A stretch of 64,000 nt of DNA from Datisca glomerata (Eukaryota; Streptophyta; Magnoliopsida; Cucurbitales; Datiscaceae), in the NCBI GenBank assembly GCA_003255025.1, contig QANY01000292.1, positions 1-64,000 of the forward strand, given 5' to 3'. This document shows positions 46,321-58,242 of this stretch, piece after piece. The notes under the pieces were generated by a model. It had not been told where the DNA came from. It saw only the letters and a list, made by a program, of their open reading frames with translations, and ran no database searches. The translations under genes and the position numbers were made by a program. Within the stretch, counting starts at the first letter, position 1, and the number at the start of each line of letters is the position of its first letter.

Positions 46321-46842
46321 TTATCCAATTGAAGCTTGTAGGCGGCGATACGATGACGATGCCAAAAGAATGTAAATTGCTGGAAATGAAGAACCAAAAT
46401 TTCAGAGGGAGGGAATAGGAAATGCGAAAGAAAATAGGAGAAAGAAAATAAAGGAAACAAGAAATTGCTTACCAAAGATCAATGTTAGAGGGCTGCCCAA
46501 GTTGAAACGAAGAAGAAGGTGAAGAACAGAGAGGCTTCGATGGGGAAGAAAAACTGTAAAATAGAGAGGAAGGAAGTTGCAGGGGAGGATTCGTGAAGAA
46601 GAAAGTGGAGAACAAGAGGGATTTAAAGAGCATTAGATTAGATGGGAGTTACACACTAAGGAAAGAGGGGGAGTTACATGGGTAAGCTAGAGATAACAGC
46701 AATGAGGGATTTGGGGAAGATGAAGGAGAGAGAACATGTGTGAGGAAACAAATTGGGTTGGCTTAATGTGTATGTGAGTGCATATGTGTGAGTGAGGGTT
46801 TGAATTACAAAAATAACCCTTATAAACTACATCGGTATTACA

Positions 46843-47404
46843 ATTTTAGTATTGTCCTGCATTTGGCATGACACTCTGTCCAAATTAGCTAATATGGTGA
46901 GACTAAATAGTATTCCTATCACCGTATTAAATAATACAGTCCTCATCACTGGGACTCAGCAGGACTAGGAGACAAAAAAATATTTCAAATCGGCATGTTA
47001 ATAAAACTGAAAGTATATTTTACTTATGAAATTTTAATGTGATGATGTCATGCTAGGATTTTTAGAGTTTGAATTTTCTTTTGATAGGTTTTTTCACATG
47101 TTTATATAATATTCACATTTTATTTAACTAGTTAAATTACACGTGCGGTGCACGTAATATGTATATTTTCATTATTTTGATTGTTTCTTATACATTACTT
47201 GTTCATAAAAATAAAAAACTTTGAATAAGATACATTTATTAGTGTATAAAATTAGAAAACTACAATTATAACTTTTATGCTTTCCATAAGTTTTACTCAC
47301 CAAAATATTTTCAATTAAGTTAGTTATGCTATAAGAACATCATTTATACATTTTTAGTTAGATTCTTTTAGTGTATTATTTCTTTGATTTCTATTGACAA
47401 ATGA
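46843..47404. other. Spacer with palindromic motif, no gene recognised
   Basis: AT-rich. At 47127-47165 actagttaaattacacgtgc followed by ggtgcacgtaatatg forms a near-palindrome (cacgtgcggtgcacg), related to motifs at about 5385, 15405 and 43510. No coding frame. Confidence 0.45.
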
Positions 47405-47545
47405 TTGAGATTGAGAACATCCTCTATACACATCGAGATTGATGTGCACTTCATTCGGGAGAAGGTCCTAGCTAATGAGATAGACATACGCTTTATTCCC
47501 TCAACATCTCAGTTGGGATTCCTCCCCATTACGCTTGAGGTGGGA
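47405..47545 (+). pseudogene. Copia RNase H C-terminal remnant
   Basis: The translation DVHFIREKVLANEIDIRFIP then STSQLGF and a frame ending before ggtgggatgtta is the conserved end of plant Copia RNase H (HFVREKV, then the ADxxTK region, which is damaged here). Its upstream pol is absent. Confidence 0.7.
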
Positions 47546-47975
47546 TGTTAAAGCAACTTATTATAACTTCAAAAACAGTATTGAGAGCAGTGTATTTCTT
47601 CACAATCATCAGCTTCTTCCTACACAATCTCCATTTCTTATGAAAGCTCTCACATGTAACTCTACATGGAAATTCAACCTTTCATGCAAGCCGGTGCCTC
47701 TCCTACACCTCAGCCTCCAACTAGGCTCATCTCCATTGATCACAATGGCATTTAGCATCCTAACAGACTAGACACTCCTCGCTCTATCATTGGCCAAAAG
47801 AGAATTTCACTTTTTAACAATCATTGGCAAATGATTGTTTGAACATTCTTAACCAATCATTTGTCAACGGTTAGATTCTTTCATCACTGTATTTATTCTA
47901 CTCTTCTTCATGTAATCAAGTTTAGCAATCATTCGATAATATACCAAAGTAATTATACTCTGTTATTCTAACTGA
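47546..47975 (+). mobile_element. Probable Copia LTR remnant
   Basis: TGTTAAAGCAACTTATTA follows a purine-rich gaggtggga directly after the RNase H tail, as at a Copia 3' LTR start. It contains duplicated/inverted words around attggcaaatgatt and caatcatttg. The right border, at the start of the copy D flank, is approximate. Confidence 0.5.
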
Positions 47976-48268
47976 TACCCATAAATATATATATATATAT
48001 ATATCTGTGTGTGTGTCCCGTTTTTTGTAGAAACATTGATAATATTGTTAGTTGAATATTGTCACATAACATAGTGACATTTAAAATTCTTATTACTTAG
48101 TGTCATACACATGAAATAAGAAATATATCTCACAGTTTTAATATATTTTTTCATTATTTGTTTACTTGTCACATGTAAAGTATAATTACTGATCTGATCA
48201 TCTTTAGGTAGTACTAAGTATCTCGGTGCTATGTACCCTTTTTATTTTTATTCAAATTATCTTCCTAT
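47976..48268 (-). other. 3' flank of RNase copy D, outer part
   Basis: It begins with an (AT)n run (47988-48003) and gtgtgtgt, then aligns with 39860-40130 of copy C (tttttgtagaaacattga, tgtcacatgtaaagtataatt, atctcggtgctatgtacc). It breaks at the CACTA element, and the remaining flank continues at 63078. Confidence 0.7.
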
Positions 48269-48300
48269 CACTACTATAAAATGGTTTTTAGATGACAACA
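48269..48300 (+). repeat. CACTA left terminal inverted repeat
   Basis: CACTACTATAAAATGGTTTT continues as tagatgaca. The partner is at 63046-63077. Inverted acaggtctcttaaacctgt follows at 48320, a typical subterminal structure. Confidence 0.85.
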
Positions 48301-48529
48301 AGATATTGCAATTAATGACAGGTCTCTTAAACCTGTCATGTAAAAAAACTCTAGAGTGTAAAAAAGTTGATGTTTGGCTAACATTACAGGCTTTACATTA
48401 ACTTCATAAATATACAACCTAATGTGACACATATTCTTTTTCACTGTCATAATTTTTTCTTTAATTACAAAATTTTCATTATATATACTCCCCTAAATAA
48501 CCCTAACCCTTTCATTCTCTCAAACTTGT

Positions 48530-48879
48530 GAGGCCATCTCCCTCTCCCTGCATTCTCGTCACCGACCATCTCTCTCTCCCTTCATCCTCGTCGGTGACCA
48601 TCGTGCATCTCGTTGACTTCCTCCTTCAAAGTGATGACAAGGTAGGTAGAGGAGCATCACGTTCGATTTATTACGTCGCCTCTTCATCTTGGTGATGAGC
48701 TCATGGCTAGATCTGTGTAGGTTGATTCATGGAGCATGTTTTGCCAAGGTGAATTTGCTTTACATTTTCTTTTTTACCTTTTTTATTTTTAGATGTGATG
48801 TGAGGTAGATTTGAGTTCTAAGCAAATGATCCTTGCTGATTTAGGTTAGGGTTCCATTTTTAGTTATTTTTTACAGGTG
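48530..48879 (+). other. Untranslated-region-like start of the captured gene
   Basis: It contains two ccatctctctctccct(t/g)cat..tcgtc units (48535-48600), coding-like GC content and an apparent intron from gtgaatttgc (about 48752) to ttttttacag (48878). No reliable frame is visible, so function is unknown. Confidence 0.35.
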
Positions 48880-49165
48880 TAGAAACTCAGGACATAATCT
48901 AGGTTCACAATGATCTAGCGCTCCTACTTCGAGCAATTAATGTGAAGCCTTGGAGCTCGGCTTCTCTGACAAATTCTATAGGTGGATTTTGGGGGGTAAA
49001 GGTTGTATGTTTTGAGTTTCTCTATCATTTGCATGTGGTTGGCAGTTCTGTTGCTTTAGAAGACCCTAGCTATTTAATTCATCCTAGAGCAAAAAGCTCA
49101 ATGGAGTATTCACAAAAGATTATTCTTCATGCAGGTAATGCACTTTTCATTCCTAAAGGCTGGTA
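48880..49165 (+). pseudogene. Captured JmjC/cupin-like gene fragment
   Basis: After a ttttacag acceptor the translation shows a stop early (ACTCAGGACATAATCTAG) and then AINVKPWSSASLTNSIGGFW, followed by DPSYLIHPRAKSSMEYSQK and IILHAGNALFIPKGW, with a donor (ggctg then gtaagt). HAG-ALFIP-GW is the conserved late segment of plant JmjC/cupin_8 oxygenases (HPRA..S..YSQKV.L..GDALFIPEGW). The iron-binding HxD part is not included. A transposon fragment with spliced host exons points to gene capture. No product is expected. Confidence 0.6.
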
Positions 49166-49917
49166 AGTGGTAAGGTTTAAATTTCACATATGTATTAAAT
49201 AATGCTCTCATGTAGGGGCCCTTCTATTTTTTGTATGAGTTTAGTCTAATCTTCGAGGTTTTTGAAATAGTATTCCCTCTGTTTTAAGAAAGATGATACC
49301 TCTCTCTCTCTCCTCACCCACTCTGTTTCTCTCTCTCTCCCTCTCTAGTAATTATTTTCCATCCAATCATGCATGTTGAAATATCTTATATCACTATTTT
49401 GAATCATTTTGCCAATATCTTACATTGGATCATGTTACTTCTAATTAGTGTCTTCATCTCATTTCTTTATTGGAATTTATAGATTGTGATCTTGCTCCAA
49501 GTTCCAATTGTAGGGCTTTATCCAAGTTGGTTTTATTGATTCAGTTTTCATTACATGACAGATTGTTTTTTTCCATAATAGGGCATATCTCATATATGCA
49601 GATTTTCTATAAGAACATGACATATTCTGTTCATGTCTCCTCCTGCCAATCTTGACAATCTTTTTTGTGTTAACTTCTTGACGATATCTTTAAATGTTTC
49701 AATTATTTTTTAAGAAAGAAATACATGATCAAAATTACTCTGATTAATTTATGTAAACTTGCATAAAGTTGTTATTGATTTGATGAAGCTGTGAAGGGAG
49801 GTGCCTGATGTCGTTCCATCCAACTGAAAAGGACGGTGAAGAATCATTATGTTCATCTCTTGGATTTTCTAAGGATGGAGTAAAGGTTCGATGTCTATCA
49901 TTTTATCTTGTCACTGC
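49166..49917 (+). other. Captured gene intron and a further exon-like piece
   Basis: Intron-like AT-rich sequence includes a CT microsatellite (49296-49350). At about 49795-49885 a piece reads SFHPTEKDGEESLCSSLGFS followed by KDG, open and of coding-like composition; it could be the next captured exon. It ends at the Gypsy target duplication ACTGC. Confidence 0.4.
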
Positions 49918-52157
49918 TGTCGCAACGTGCGCGCGACGCGGAGCGGCGATTAAAAAAATTATTTTTTGAAGGAAAAAGAAATTTGGAGTCGCTACCAATC
50001 ATTTTAGAGTGTGATTGGTCATCCAATTTTAAGATGAAAATTTTGGTCTACGAAAACTCAATGTTGGTTCGGGAGTCGTTTGTGTGTGGGGAAGGTATCT
50101 GCACCCCACAACACCCATTATAAAATGGTTACCAAATTTAATCAAATGCTATCCAATTTTTTATTTTAAGGCAAAGTTTAAAGAGATTCATTTTTTAACG
50201 TCCCATTTGGTGCATGTTGTATCATAAAAATAAACAAAATAAATTACTTTTAGTGGGTGGTTCAAAGACTATTGAAAAATTATTTTTTGTATTCTTATAT
50301 CCTTTTAAATCAAAACATTATTAGAGTTATTCTCGGTATCCCAATAATGACTCATCACCTTAGTAGTTCGAGAAGTTTGGTATCCTGAAAATCTCAAAGT
50401 CCGTCGTCAGATTTTTTTAATGAAAATTAAATAAAAAAATTTATAAAATTTAAATCAAATTGCTATGATTTTAATTTACGAGCGTCAATTTTGATGATAA
50501 AAGAATAAAATAATAATCACATACAACTGCGACATATGAAAATAATACATAAATAAATAATAAGAGATAACAACTATAAATAAAAAAAGAATAATGGAAA
50601 TGAATGTTAGAGATGATAAATATGTATGATAAATTTTAAAAAAGAATGTGCATGGTGAAAATAATGAAACAAGACGTGAAATAATTAAAAATAAATTACA
50701 ACAAACTAATAATATCAATTAAAAAATAGAAAAATAAACAAACAAAAAATATAAACAACAAAAAAATAAAAATAAAAAAAGTTTTTTTTTACAGATGGTG
50801 ACTTCACCCTCTGTTAAGTGATAGAGGGTGACATCACCCTCTGTCTTTTATTTTAATTTTTCATTTTTTACATATATTTATAATTGTTTAGTAAATAAAT
50901 TGATAATAAATTTTTTATGTGTAAAATAAATTAATCTATGAAAAAAATACTTAATTTCATACATGATTAACATGATCATGCTTTTTTTACTACATGATCT
51001 CTTAATTACCATTTTTTATTTCTTCAACCAATGCTAATTAAATAGCAAAAGAATGATCATAAATGGTAATTAATTTAAACAAGTGTCACTAAAAATAAAT
51101 AAATAATTTTGTTTGGGATATAAATATACTATTTTTTATTTTTGAACTACTTAGTTCACTAATTACCATTTTTCCTTTCTTCCTTCATTGCTAGGAATGA
51201 TCATGGATGGTAACTAGTTTAAACAAGTATCACTAAAGAAAATCCATAAAACTTTCAAAATAAAATAATTTTTGTTTGGAATATAAATATATCATTTTTT
51301 ATTAGACTACTTAGCTCACTAATTACCATTTTTCTTTTCTTTTTTCATTGCTAGGAATGATCAGAGAAGATTTGTAAGAACATAAAAAAATCAAAGCTTA
51401 AAATATTTGCATAATCTTGTATAGAGGTTTTACTCTCTATTTTATGTATTTTTATGTATGAAAAATTATCATAGGAGATCTTTTCATCAAATGTACACTT
51501 TCAACCCATTAAATGGTTGATTCACATTGAATTATTTTTACACCCCTCAAAATTTTATCCTCATTCTCATTGATTGAGTTGATGATAAAAAAATCTCATC
51601 ATCAAACTTGTAGAGAGATAAATAATATATGAAAATAAAACTTAAGATTAAAAGTAAGAGAAATGATAAAGAATGAGTAAACAAACTTATATATGAAAAA
51701 TGAAACAAAGAAATATAAAATACATGAGTATGAAAAATAGAGATGATTAATTAGAATGAACAAAATATATTGTAAGCTAAAATGTAAGAGATTTGAACTA
51801 CCTTAATAAAAAAAATGAGAAGATGGAAGATGAATAGAAATGAAAACTCACATTCTTTCTCTTTTCACTATTTTCTCAAAACCTCTCTTTCTCTCTCTAA
51901 AACCTCTTCTCTTCCTCACTCTCCCCAAATCTCTCCTTTCAAGTGAAGATTTCCCCTCTATTTATAAACAAACTTAGGGCTTCACTTTTTTAATTTTAGT
52001 TTTTTGTTCCTTTTTTTTATTTTTAGTCCTTGGACAAATTTTCATATTTTTTAGGCATTGGACTATTTTCAAATCATACACATAGTCTTAGACTAGTATA
52101 TGAGCAAAAAAATATATATTTTCAAAGTATTGGACCGGAAAAAATATGGTATCTACA
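49918..52157 (-). mobile_element. 3' LTR of the Tat-type element
   Basis: On the plus strand it reads TGTCGCAACGTGCGCGCG through to ggtatctaca. It includes a twice-repeated gagggtgacatcaccctctg (about 50795-50850) and three related attaccatttttc..cattgctaggaatgatca blocks (51010-51360). The small open frame at 49908-50123 is duplicated exactly in the other LTR and is not a gene. Confidence 0.92.
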
Positions 52158-52173
52158 GCTCCCCCCCTTTGTC
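52158..52173 (-). other. Polypurine tract of the Tat-type element
   Basis: On the minus strand aaagggggggagctg immediately precedes the LTR, as expected for the plus-strand DNA primer. Confidence 0.85.
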
Positions 52174-52279
52174 TCACGCTTCTAAACATAGAAGGTGTAC
52201 AAAAGTGTAGATAAGTATTTTGATCGAGAAAAAAAACTATATAGCTAAAGGAAATAGAAACCTCATTTTATTCGGGTTC

Positions 52280-52735
52280 TATAAAATGATGGAACTTATG
52301 AAATGGACCTGGATAGACACAGGCTTCGACCTCGACTCAATTCAGGTTCGATTTAACCCTATAAATTGAAACAGACCAGGCGCTGACACCGGGTTTCGAC
52401 CGCGACAAAGTCGGGTTCGATTTAACCAAAGATAAAGAAACAATGTAGACCTGAATATAGGCTGGCTTCGACTTCGACTCGATGTGGGTTCGATTTAACC
52501 ATAAATAAAGGAAGGGTGTGGAACCGGATAGACGCAGTCTTCGACCTCGAGTCGATGTGGGTTCGATTTAACCATATTAATTGAAATGGACTAAGCGCTG
52601 ACACCGCGCTTCAACCATGACAAAGTCAGGTTCGATTTAACCGAGATATTTTAAAGGAAATGAACCTAGATAGATGCAGGCTTTGACCTCGACTCGATTC
52701 AGGTTCGATTTAACTAAAGATGTTGAAATGATATT
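52280..52735 (+). repeat. Tandem array, about 60-bp units, between integrase and LTR
   Basis: Around seven units share cttcgacctcgactcgat and ggttcgatttaacc. Two variants alternate (gacctggatagacacaggc and ggcgctgacaccg). Tat/Ogre-type elements often carry such arrays near the 3' LTR. Confidence 0.85.
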
Positions 52736-53743
52736 TGATCTTATATTTACACGTTTCATATGGTGCAAGAGCTAGACTAATGCATGCTCTAAATGTTGGG
52801 AAGTCATGTATGGATTTTGAAAGAATATCTTTAAATGATTCATGCACTTGAACTGCATCAAAACAGATCAATATGATGCATGTCTATGCATTGTGATTAT
52901 TGAATATAAATGCAAAGTAGTGATTTTGAGTGCATGTGTGCTATGCATGATTGAAAACATTTGTGAGAAAATTATTTGATGATTTTTTTTTTGAAAAATG
53001 ACTAATGTCGCCATATCCTTCACCCTTCAAATCAATCAGTTAGCCTAAGGTCATGGACTCGCAATGAAGTATCGAGCGTACTTTCAAGAAAATGATACAT
53101 CCTTATTCATTGGTTTGTGCCCCAGTATTCAGCTTCACGTCGATGATGAAGAAAAAGTGGATAATTTCTGAAGAAAAAGTGGATAATTTCTCCCCATTTT
53201 GCTTCTTTTATGTACTTTAATTGCAATCCTCCAATCATGATTTAGCCTTCTTTATGTGCATACCAACTTTCTCGTGATGACTTTTCAGATTCCCCCTCGT
53301 ACTCAAACCACCTTTCTTAGTTCCTATTCTTTTCTTTTTTCTTTTTTAATTAGCTTTCACCTAACTAAGTTTATACTTCTGAGTTATTTTAAGAGTAATT
53401 AATGAAATCTTAGAATTGAGAGGAATAAGAAATAATAGAAATAAGGAGAAGATGAAGTATATGTATTTGTCAACTGAGAAAGAAAAAAGGCACTTCATTG
53501 ATGATGAACAATGTTTACAAACGATGGTTTGGAAAAAAAAATGGAGGAAAAATTTCTCCAATATTCGAGACAGCTTTTTTTTAAACATTTTTTTGCCTAA
53601 CTTCATTTTTTCCATACTTAGAGCGGTCAAACGAAGTACTTCTTGACTATATCAGAATTAACTGTGTGCGGTAAATCATCCCCATCCATGTTTGTTAGCA
53701 TGAGAGCTCCTCCGAGAAAGCCTTCTTGACAATCAAAGGTCCT
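52736..53743 (-). other. Non-coding 3' region of the Tat-type element
   Basis: No supported frame. A short direct duplication, agaaaaagtggataatttct, occurs at 53148 and 53168. Frames at 53361-53646 on both strands are AT-rich shadows. Confidence 0.55.
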
Positions 53744-54904
53744 TCATAATGCAGTCAATCTTTTTTCCTCGATGAAATTCAATTGCTGATATCGTGTTTG
53801 TACCCACTCTGTTTCTTCTAATTTCATCTCCATTAAGACTCTGAGGGAGGGAATTTTCATCTCAATTGGAAGGACTGCTTCCATGTCATATACCAAAGAG
53901 AATGGCGTTGCCCCAGTTGACGTTCGGATTGATGTGCAGTACCCATGTAGTGCAAACGGGAGCATCTCATGCCAATCCTTATAAACCTCCGTCATCTTCT
54001 CTATGATCCTTTTTATGTTCTTATTGGCTGCTTTCACTACTCCGTTCATTTTCAAACAATAAAGAGATGAATTATGATGCTTAATTTTGAATTGCTCACA
54101 TATGTCTTTCATCATCTTGTTATTTAAATTTGTCTCAGTATCTGTGATGATCCTTCTAGGTAGACCATATCGAAAAATTATCTCATTTTTAATAAACTTA
54201 ACAACCGCACTTCTGGTTACACTAGAATAAGAACTTGCCTCCACCCATTTAGTAAAATAATCTATAGAGACCAAAATAAAATGATACTCGTTAGAGGTTT
54301 TGGGTGTGATGGGACCAATGACGTCTATGCCCCACATAGAGAACGGACAAGGCGCAGCCATTACATGTAAAGGGGATGTGGGTACGTGAATTTTATCCGC
54401 ATAAATTTGACATTTATTACATTTCTTGGCGTACTTGATACAGTCAGATTCTAGAGTTAACCAATAATATCCTGCTCTCAAGATTTGTTTGGCCATCATA
54501 TTTCCATTAGCATGAACTCCATAAATTCCTTCGTGAACTTCCTCTATGATTTGATTCACTTCCCTTGCATCAACACACCTTAAGAGCATCATATCATGGT
54601 TTCTTTTATAGGGTATTTCACCATTCAAGAAGAAACCCATGGATAATCTTCTAATAGTGCGTTTATCATTCTCAAAAGCTTTAGATGGATATTCCCCATT
54701 CTTTATATACTGCTTGATGTCGTAATACCACGGTCTTGTGTCTGGCTCTTCTTCAATACTCATACAGTGAGCAGGAAAATCTCGTTTCTCAATTTTTATG
54801 GATTGCACTTCTTCCTTAAAGTCTACGGTAAATATGGATGCTAGAGTTGCAAGTGCATCTGCAATTTGATTATTCTCTCTGGGTATATGATCAAATGAGA
54901 TCAC
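53744..54904 (-). pseudogene. Gypsy RNase H end and integrase
   Basis: The open frame has 386 residues. Residues 1-25 (FDHIPRENNQIADALATLAS) are the end of the second RNase H, with its last aspartate D16. The integrase zinc finger has H124, H131, C162 and C165. The core has D194 (GIDVIGPI) and D255 (IITDTETNL), then 35 residues to position 291, where the catalytic glutamate of the DD35E triad is lysine (KMNGVVKAANKN, family usually GAVEAANKN). Integrase inserts element DNA into chromosomes, and this one should be inactive. The frame is otherwise open until 53744. Confidence 0.92.
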
Positions 54905-54970
54905 TTCAAAAGTTCAGCTTAACTTAGTTACATGTTTGTTGTAAGGTACCGGCTTGGAGTCTCTAGCTTC

Positions 54971-55225
54971 TCATTCCCCGTTTAGATGTTGTATCACCAA
55001 TAACAAATCTCCGTACACTCGAAGCTTCCTTATCTTCATATCATAAGCTGCTTGAATTCCCATGGAACATGCGTCATATTCTGCCACATTGTTTGTACAG
55101 TCAAAGCATAGTTTTGTCGTGAACGGGAACAACTTTCCCTCAGGAGATATGAGGATTACCCCAATTTGATGTCCTACATCATTATACGTGCCATCAAATA
55201 ACATTGTCCACAATTCTGGATCCAT
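54971..55225 (-). pseudogene. Second (Tat-type) RNase H domain
   Basis: The frame WTMLFDGTYNDVGHQIGVIL followed by CTNNVAEYDAC and LRVYGDLLLVIQHLNGE is an RNase H fold with D11, E49 and D73. The fourth acidic residue is D16 of the next open frame. The tryptophan after LNGE is a TGA stop and a second stop lies near 54920; both frames are in the same phase. The domain would remove RNA from RNA-DNA hybrids or is a structural extra. Confidence 0.88.
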
Positions 55226-55459
55226 AGATTCTCCTTCATTTTTTAATATGACTTATATATTCTCATCAGGAAAATCAAACTTCATAGACTCATAATCTTG
55301 CATTGGTTGATCTGCAAGATAATCAACAAGTACACTTCCTTTTATTGATTTTTCTCGTGACATATACAATATCATATTCCGTGAGCAACATTTATCATTT
55401 AACGATTCGCCTAGAAAGTGATGGCTTTTCAAAGATATATTTGATTGAATCCATCTTTG

Positions 55460-55901
55460 AAATTAACTAAGTGGTGTGGTATAACATGTACTGTCTAAGC
55501 CGATGAGCAACCCAGGCTAATGCACAACACGTTTTCTCCAACATCGAATACTTAGCCTAATAATTTGTGAACCTTTTGTTTAAATAGTATATTGCTTGTT
55601 CTTTCCTTCCAGAGGCGTCATGTTGACCAAGTACGCAACCCATGGATTTTCCTGTCACTGTAAGATACAAAATAAGTGGACGCTCTGGAGTTGGAGGAAC
55701 AAGTATAGGCAGATTTTACAAGTATTGCTTGATCTTCTCAAAAGTAATTTGACAATCATCATTCCATCCTTCTGTATCACTTTTGCAGATAAGTTTAAAT
55801 ATAGGTTCACCAGTTGTAGTTAGCTGTGAGATGAACCGGGCTATGTAATTTAATCTCCCCAAGAAACCTCTAACATGCTTTTGAGTTTGAGGTGGCGGCA
55901 T
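55460..55901 (-). pseudogene. Gypsy canonical RNase H domain
   Basis: The frame KHVRGFLGRLNYIARFISQL then WNDDCQITFEKIKQYL, a stop, and PILVPPTPERPLILYL, GCVLGQHDASGRKEQAIYYL and ALAWVAHRLRQYM. This is the RT connection and Ty3-type RNase H, with some expected acidic residues replaced. At least two stops and frameshifts break it. It follows the reverse transcriptase after a frame slip near 55870. Confidence 0.8.
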
Positions 55902-56818
55902 ATCAATGATGGCTCAAACCTTGTCAGGGTCATTTTTATTCCTTCCTTGCTCACGACAAAACCAAGTAGTTTCCCTGAAGACGTTGCGAATGTACACTTT
56001 GTCGGGTTAAGCTTTAACTGGAACAATCTCAACCGCCCAAATAGTTTTCGTAGAGTGACCGTATGATCTTCCCCTTCACGAGATTTGGCCATAATATTAT
56101 CAACGTACACTTTGATTTCTTTATGCATCATATCATGAAACAGTGTTACCATTGCCCGCTGGTAAGTCGCCCCTGCATTCTTCAGACTAAATGGCATAAC
56201 CTTATAACAAAATGTACCCCCACAAAGTTATAAAAGTCGTCTTTTCATGATCTTCAGGAGCCATTTGATTTGGTTATACCTCGAAAAACCATCCATGAAA
56301 GAGAAGGTCGAATGTCCTGCAGTGTTATCTACTAAGAAATCGATATGGGGTAATGAAAAATTATCCTTGGGGCTTGCCCGATTTAAGTCTATATAATCGA
56401 CGCACACCCTTACTTTCCCATTTTTCTTCAGCACTGGGACTATGTTAGCAACCTATTCAGGATATTTTGCTACTTCTAGAAAACCCGCATCTACTTGCTT
56501 TTTAACTTCTTCTTTGAACTGTACCAACATGTCTGGTTTCATTTTCTGTAACTTTTGTCGCACTGGTTTACTTTCGGGCATAAGTTGTAAATGATGAACC
56601 ACGATATCAGTGTCTAGACCTGGTATATCTTGGTAAGACCATGCAAAAACGTCAATATACTCTTTGAGTAAGTCAATTAATTCTCGGCGTCTTTGACTTG
56701 TCATAGAAGTGCTGATTTGGACATCTTTCATGTCTCCCTCCAATCTGAAATTTTTCACCTCCGTTAACTCTTGATATGGTTGAGTTATGTTTTCATCCTC
56801 CTCTACCATTCTTAACAT
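55850..56818 (-). pseudogene. Gypsy reverse transcriptase
   Basis: In order: ELIDLLKEYIDVFAWSYQDI, then PGLDTDIVVHHL, a TGG to TAG stop before VANIVPVLKKNGKVRVCVDY, NRASPKDNFSLPHID, FSFMDGFSRYNQIK (motif A aspartate kept), two nearby frame slips, MPFSLKNAGATYQRAM and VYVDNIMAKS, where the second aspartate of YVDD is asparagine (codon 56098-56096). NPTKCTFATSSGKLLGF-VVS closes the domain. It would copy element RNA into DNA in the cytoplasm, but here it is inactive. Confidence 0.92.
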
Positions 56819-57277
56819 TTCCGGAGATGGTTTGAAATTATCCTCGTCACTTTCATCTAACTCTACGCTAAGAATGAGATTGTCAAAGTTATTGCTTATG
56901 CTCTTATTTTCAAAATCATCGTTCTCGAACCTGAATCAGATTATTGGATGAAAGGAAGGCGAGAGAAAAATAAATAAATAAACAATGCATGAGTATGAAC
57001 AACATTTCAGAAACGGAAAAAGTAGACATAAAAGGAAGAACAAAAAGAATTGGAATTATATTTATCATTAGAAAAAAGAGACAAAACAAGTTTTTTAGAT
57101 TTTCATTCAAAGAGATGACATGAAATAGACGAGAACACAGGCCCATAACAATGAAATTCCTAAGGCATTGGGTAGAATCATTAGAATTTTAGCATGAACA
57201 CATTACTCTTGAAAATTCTCGAGAAGCACTGGTAGCTCGGTGACATCTTAGTTGTTAAGCTCATGATCTGAATCATA
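56819..57277 (-). other. Pol spacer before the reverse transcriptase
   Basis: Decayed coding sequence. On the minus strand FENDDFENKSISNNFDNLI precedes LSVELDESDEDNFKPSPEML, the acidic linker normal in this lineage upstream of the RT. A 230-bp part (56920-57150) is AT-rich and out of frame and may be inserted DNA. Confidence 0.5.
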
Positions 57278-58200
57278 TCATGAAACAAAGTCCTCTGTAT
57301 TTGCACCTGATGATTTTTTCAAGATTGCAGATATTGAAAGCTGGGTGATACCTTCCTCAAGGTTGTATTGCTCTATTATAACTGGCTCTTTGAATGAAAT
57401 CCCCCCACTTCTGAAGGATTCAGAAATATGAGGTATGATTGTCATTTCCACATCGAATTCCCTATTTTCAGACCTAGCAATCCTCTTTTCTTTCTTTCGA
57501 GCTTCCACTCTCCCTCTATCAGCCTTGGTCGGTCTATATCCAAGTCCAAACCTTTGCTCATTCTTGTCTCAGTCGATTAACTTATTTATGTCTTGATGCT
57601 CACTCATGAGTCCCTTACCTGGCTGGTATCCCCCTTTTATCATCAACTTTGTAACCATCTGAGATGCTTTTGATAGATTTGGCGTTGGAGAGGGTTTCCA
57701 GCTAGCAAAAAACGTGGTGTTCGTAATCTCAAATGATTGAAATAAGCACTCCAATGCTTCTTCTGCCGCCCCGACATATGGCATGGTGGCTGGCTTGGAT
57801 ACCAATAAATCTTATTCCCCATATATACAAATGAGTTTATGATCCATTATGAATTTCAGCTTCTGATGTAAGGAAGACGGTACCGCCCCAGCAGAGTGAA
57901 TCCATGGTCGACCCAAAAGGAAACTGTATGCTGGATTTATGTCCATCACTTGGAAAACAATATTGAATAGGCAAGGCTCGATTCGAATTTGTATCTCTAT
58001 GTCTCCGACTACTTCCCTTCAGGTACCGTCGAATGCTCTCACCATCATCATGCTCGGTCGCATATGTGTTGCGCCCACAGGGAGCTTTACTACTTCTCTT
58101 CGGGACAAACTGTCTCATGTATAATTGACGGAGTGCCATTAGTGGAGCAAACTAGTACAACCCCATGGTCCCGGGAGTGGAACCCAATTAAAATCACCAC
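57278..58200 (-). pseudogene. Gypsy protease region and G-patch-like linker
   Basis: The minus-strand frame gives MMMVRAFDGT, a stop, REVVGDIEIQIRIEP, MDINPAYSFLLGRPWIHSAG and AVPSSLHQKLKFIM, the C-terminal half of the plant Gypsy aspartic protease. After a stop it continues with MIKGGYQPGKGLMSEHQDI and RFGLGYRPTKADRGRVEARK, a G-patch-like Tat linker. The DTG/DNG active-site segment that should precede is not readable, so the protease appears truncated. Confidence 0.8.
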
Positions 58201-58242
58201 ATTTGTAGATCATTGGTGTTAACGACATCCGATCGGTTTTTC

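Larger units (their letters stand above)
44349..46842 (-). mobile_element. Solo LTR, Gypsy chromovirus-like, minus strand
   Basis: Read on the minus strand it starts TGTAATACCGATG and ends CCTCGGGAATCAGGATGTTA then CA, the same style as the solo LTR at 8895-10762. The last 120 bp of both align (ttaaccttcggg, aattggag, aaattagggtt). Flanks are acttt (44344-44348) and atttt (46843-46847), a 5-bp duplication with one change. There is no internal domain, so it is a solo LTR. A GA-rich array has expanded inside it. Confidence 0.7.

Noticed and set aside
45685..46475. Long minus-strand open frames of 170-245 codons, Ser/Leu/Pro rich
   Set aside because: They come from GA/CT low-complexity DNA open in several frames at once; there is no domain or start context.
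49908..50123. Small open frame repeated at 59744-59977
   Set aside because: It lies in both LTRs of one element and is identical because LTRs are copies; no known LTR protein matches.
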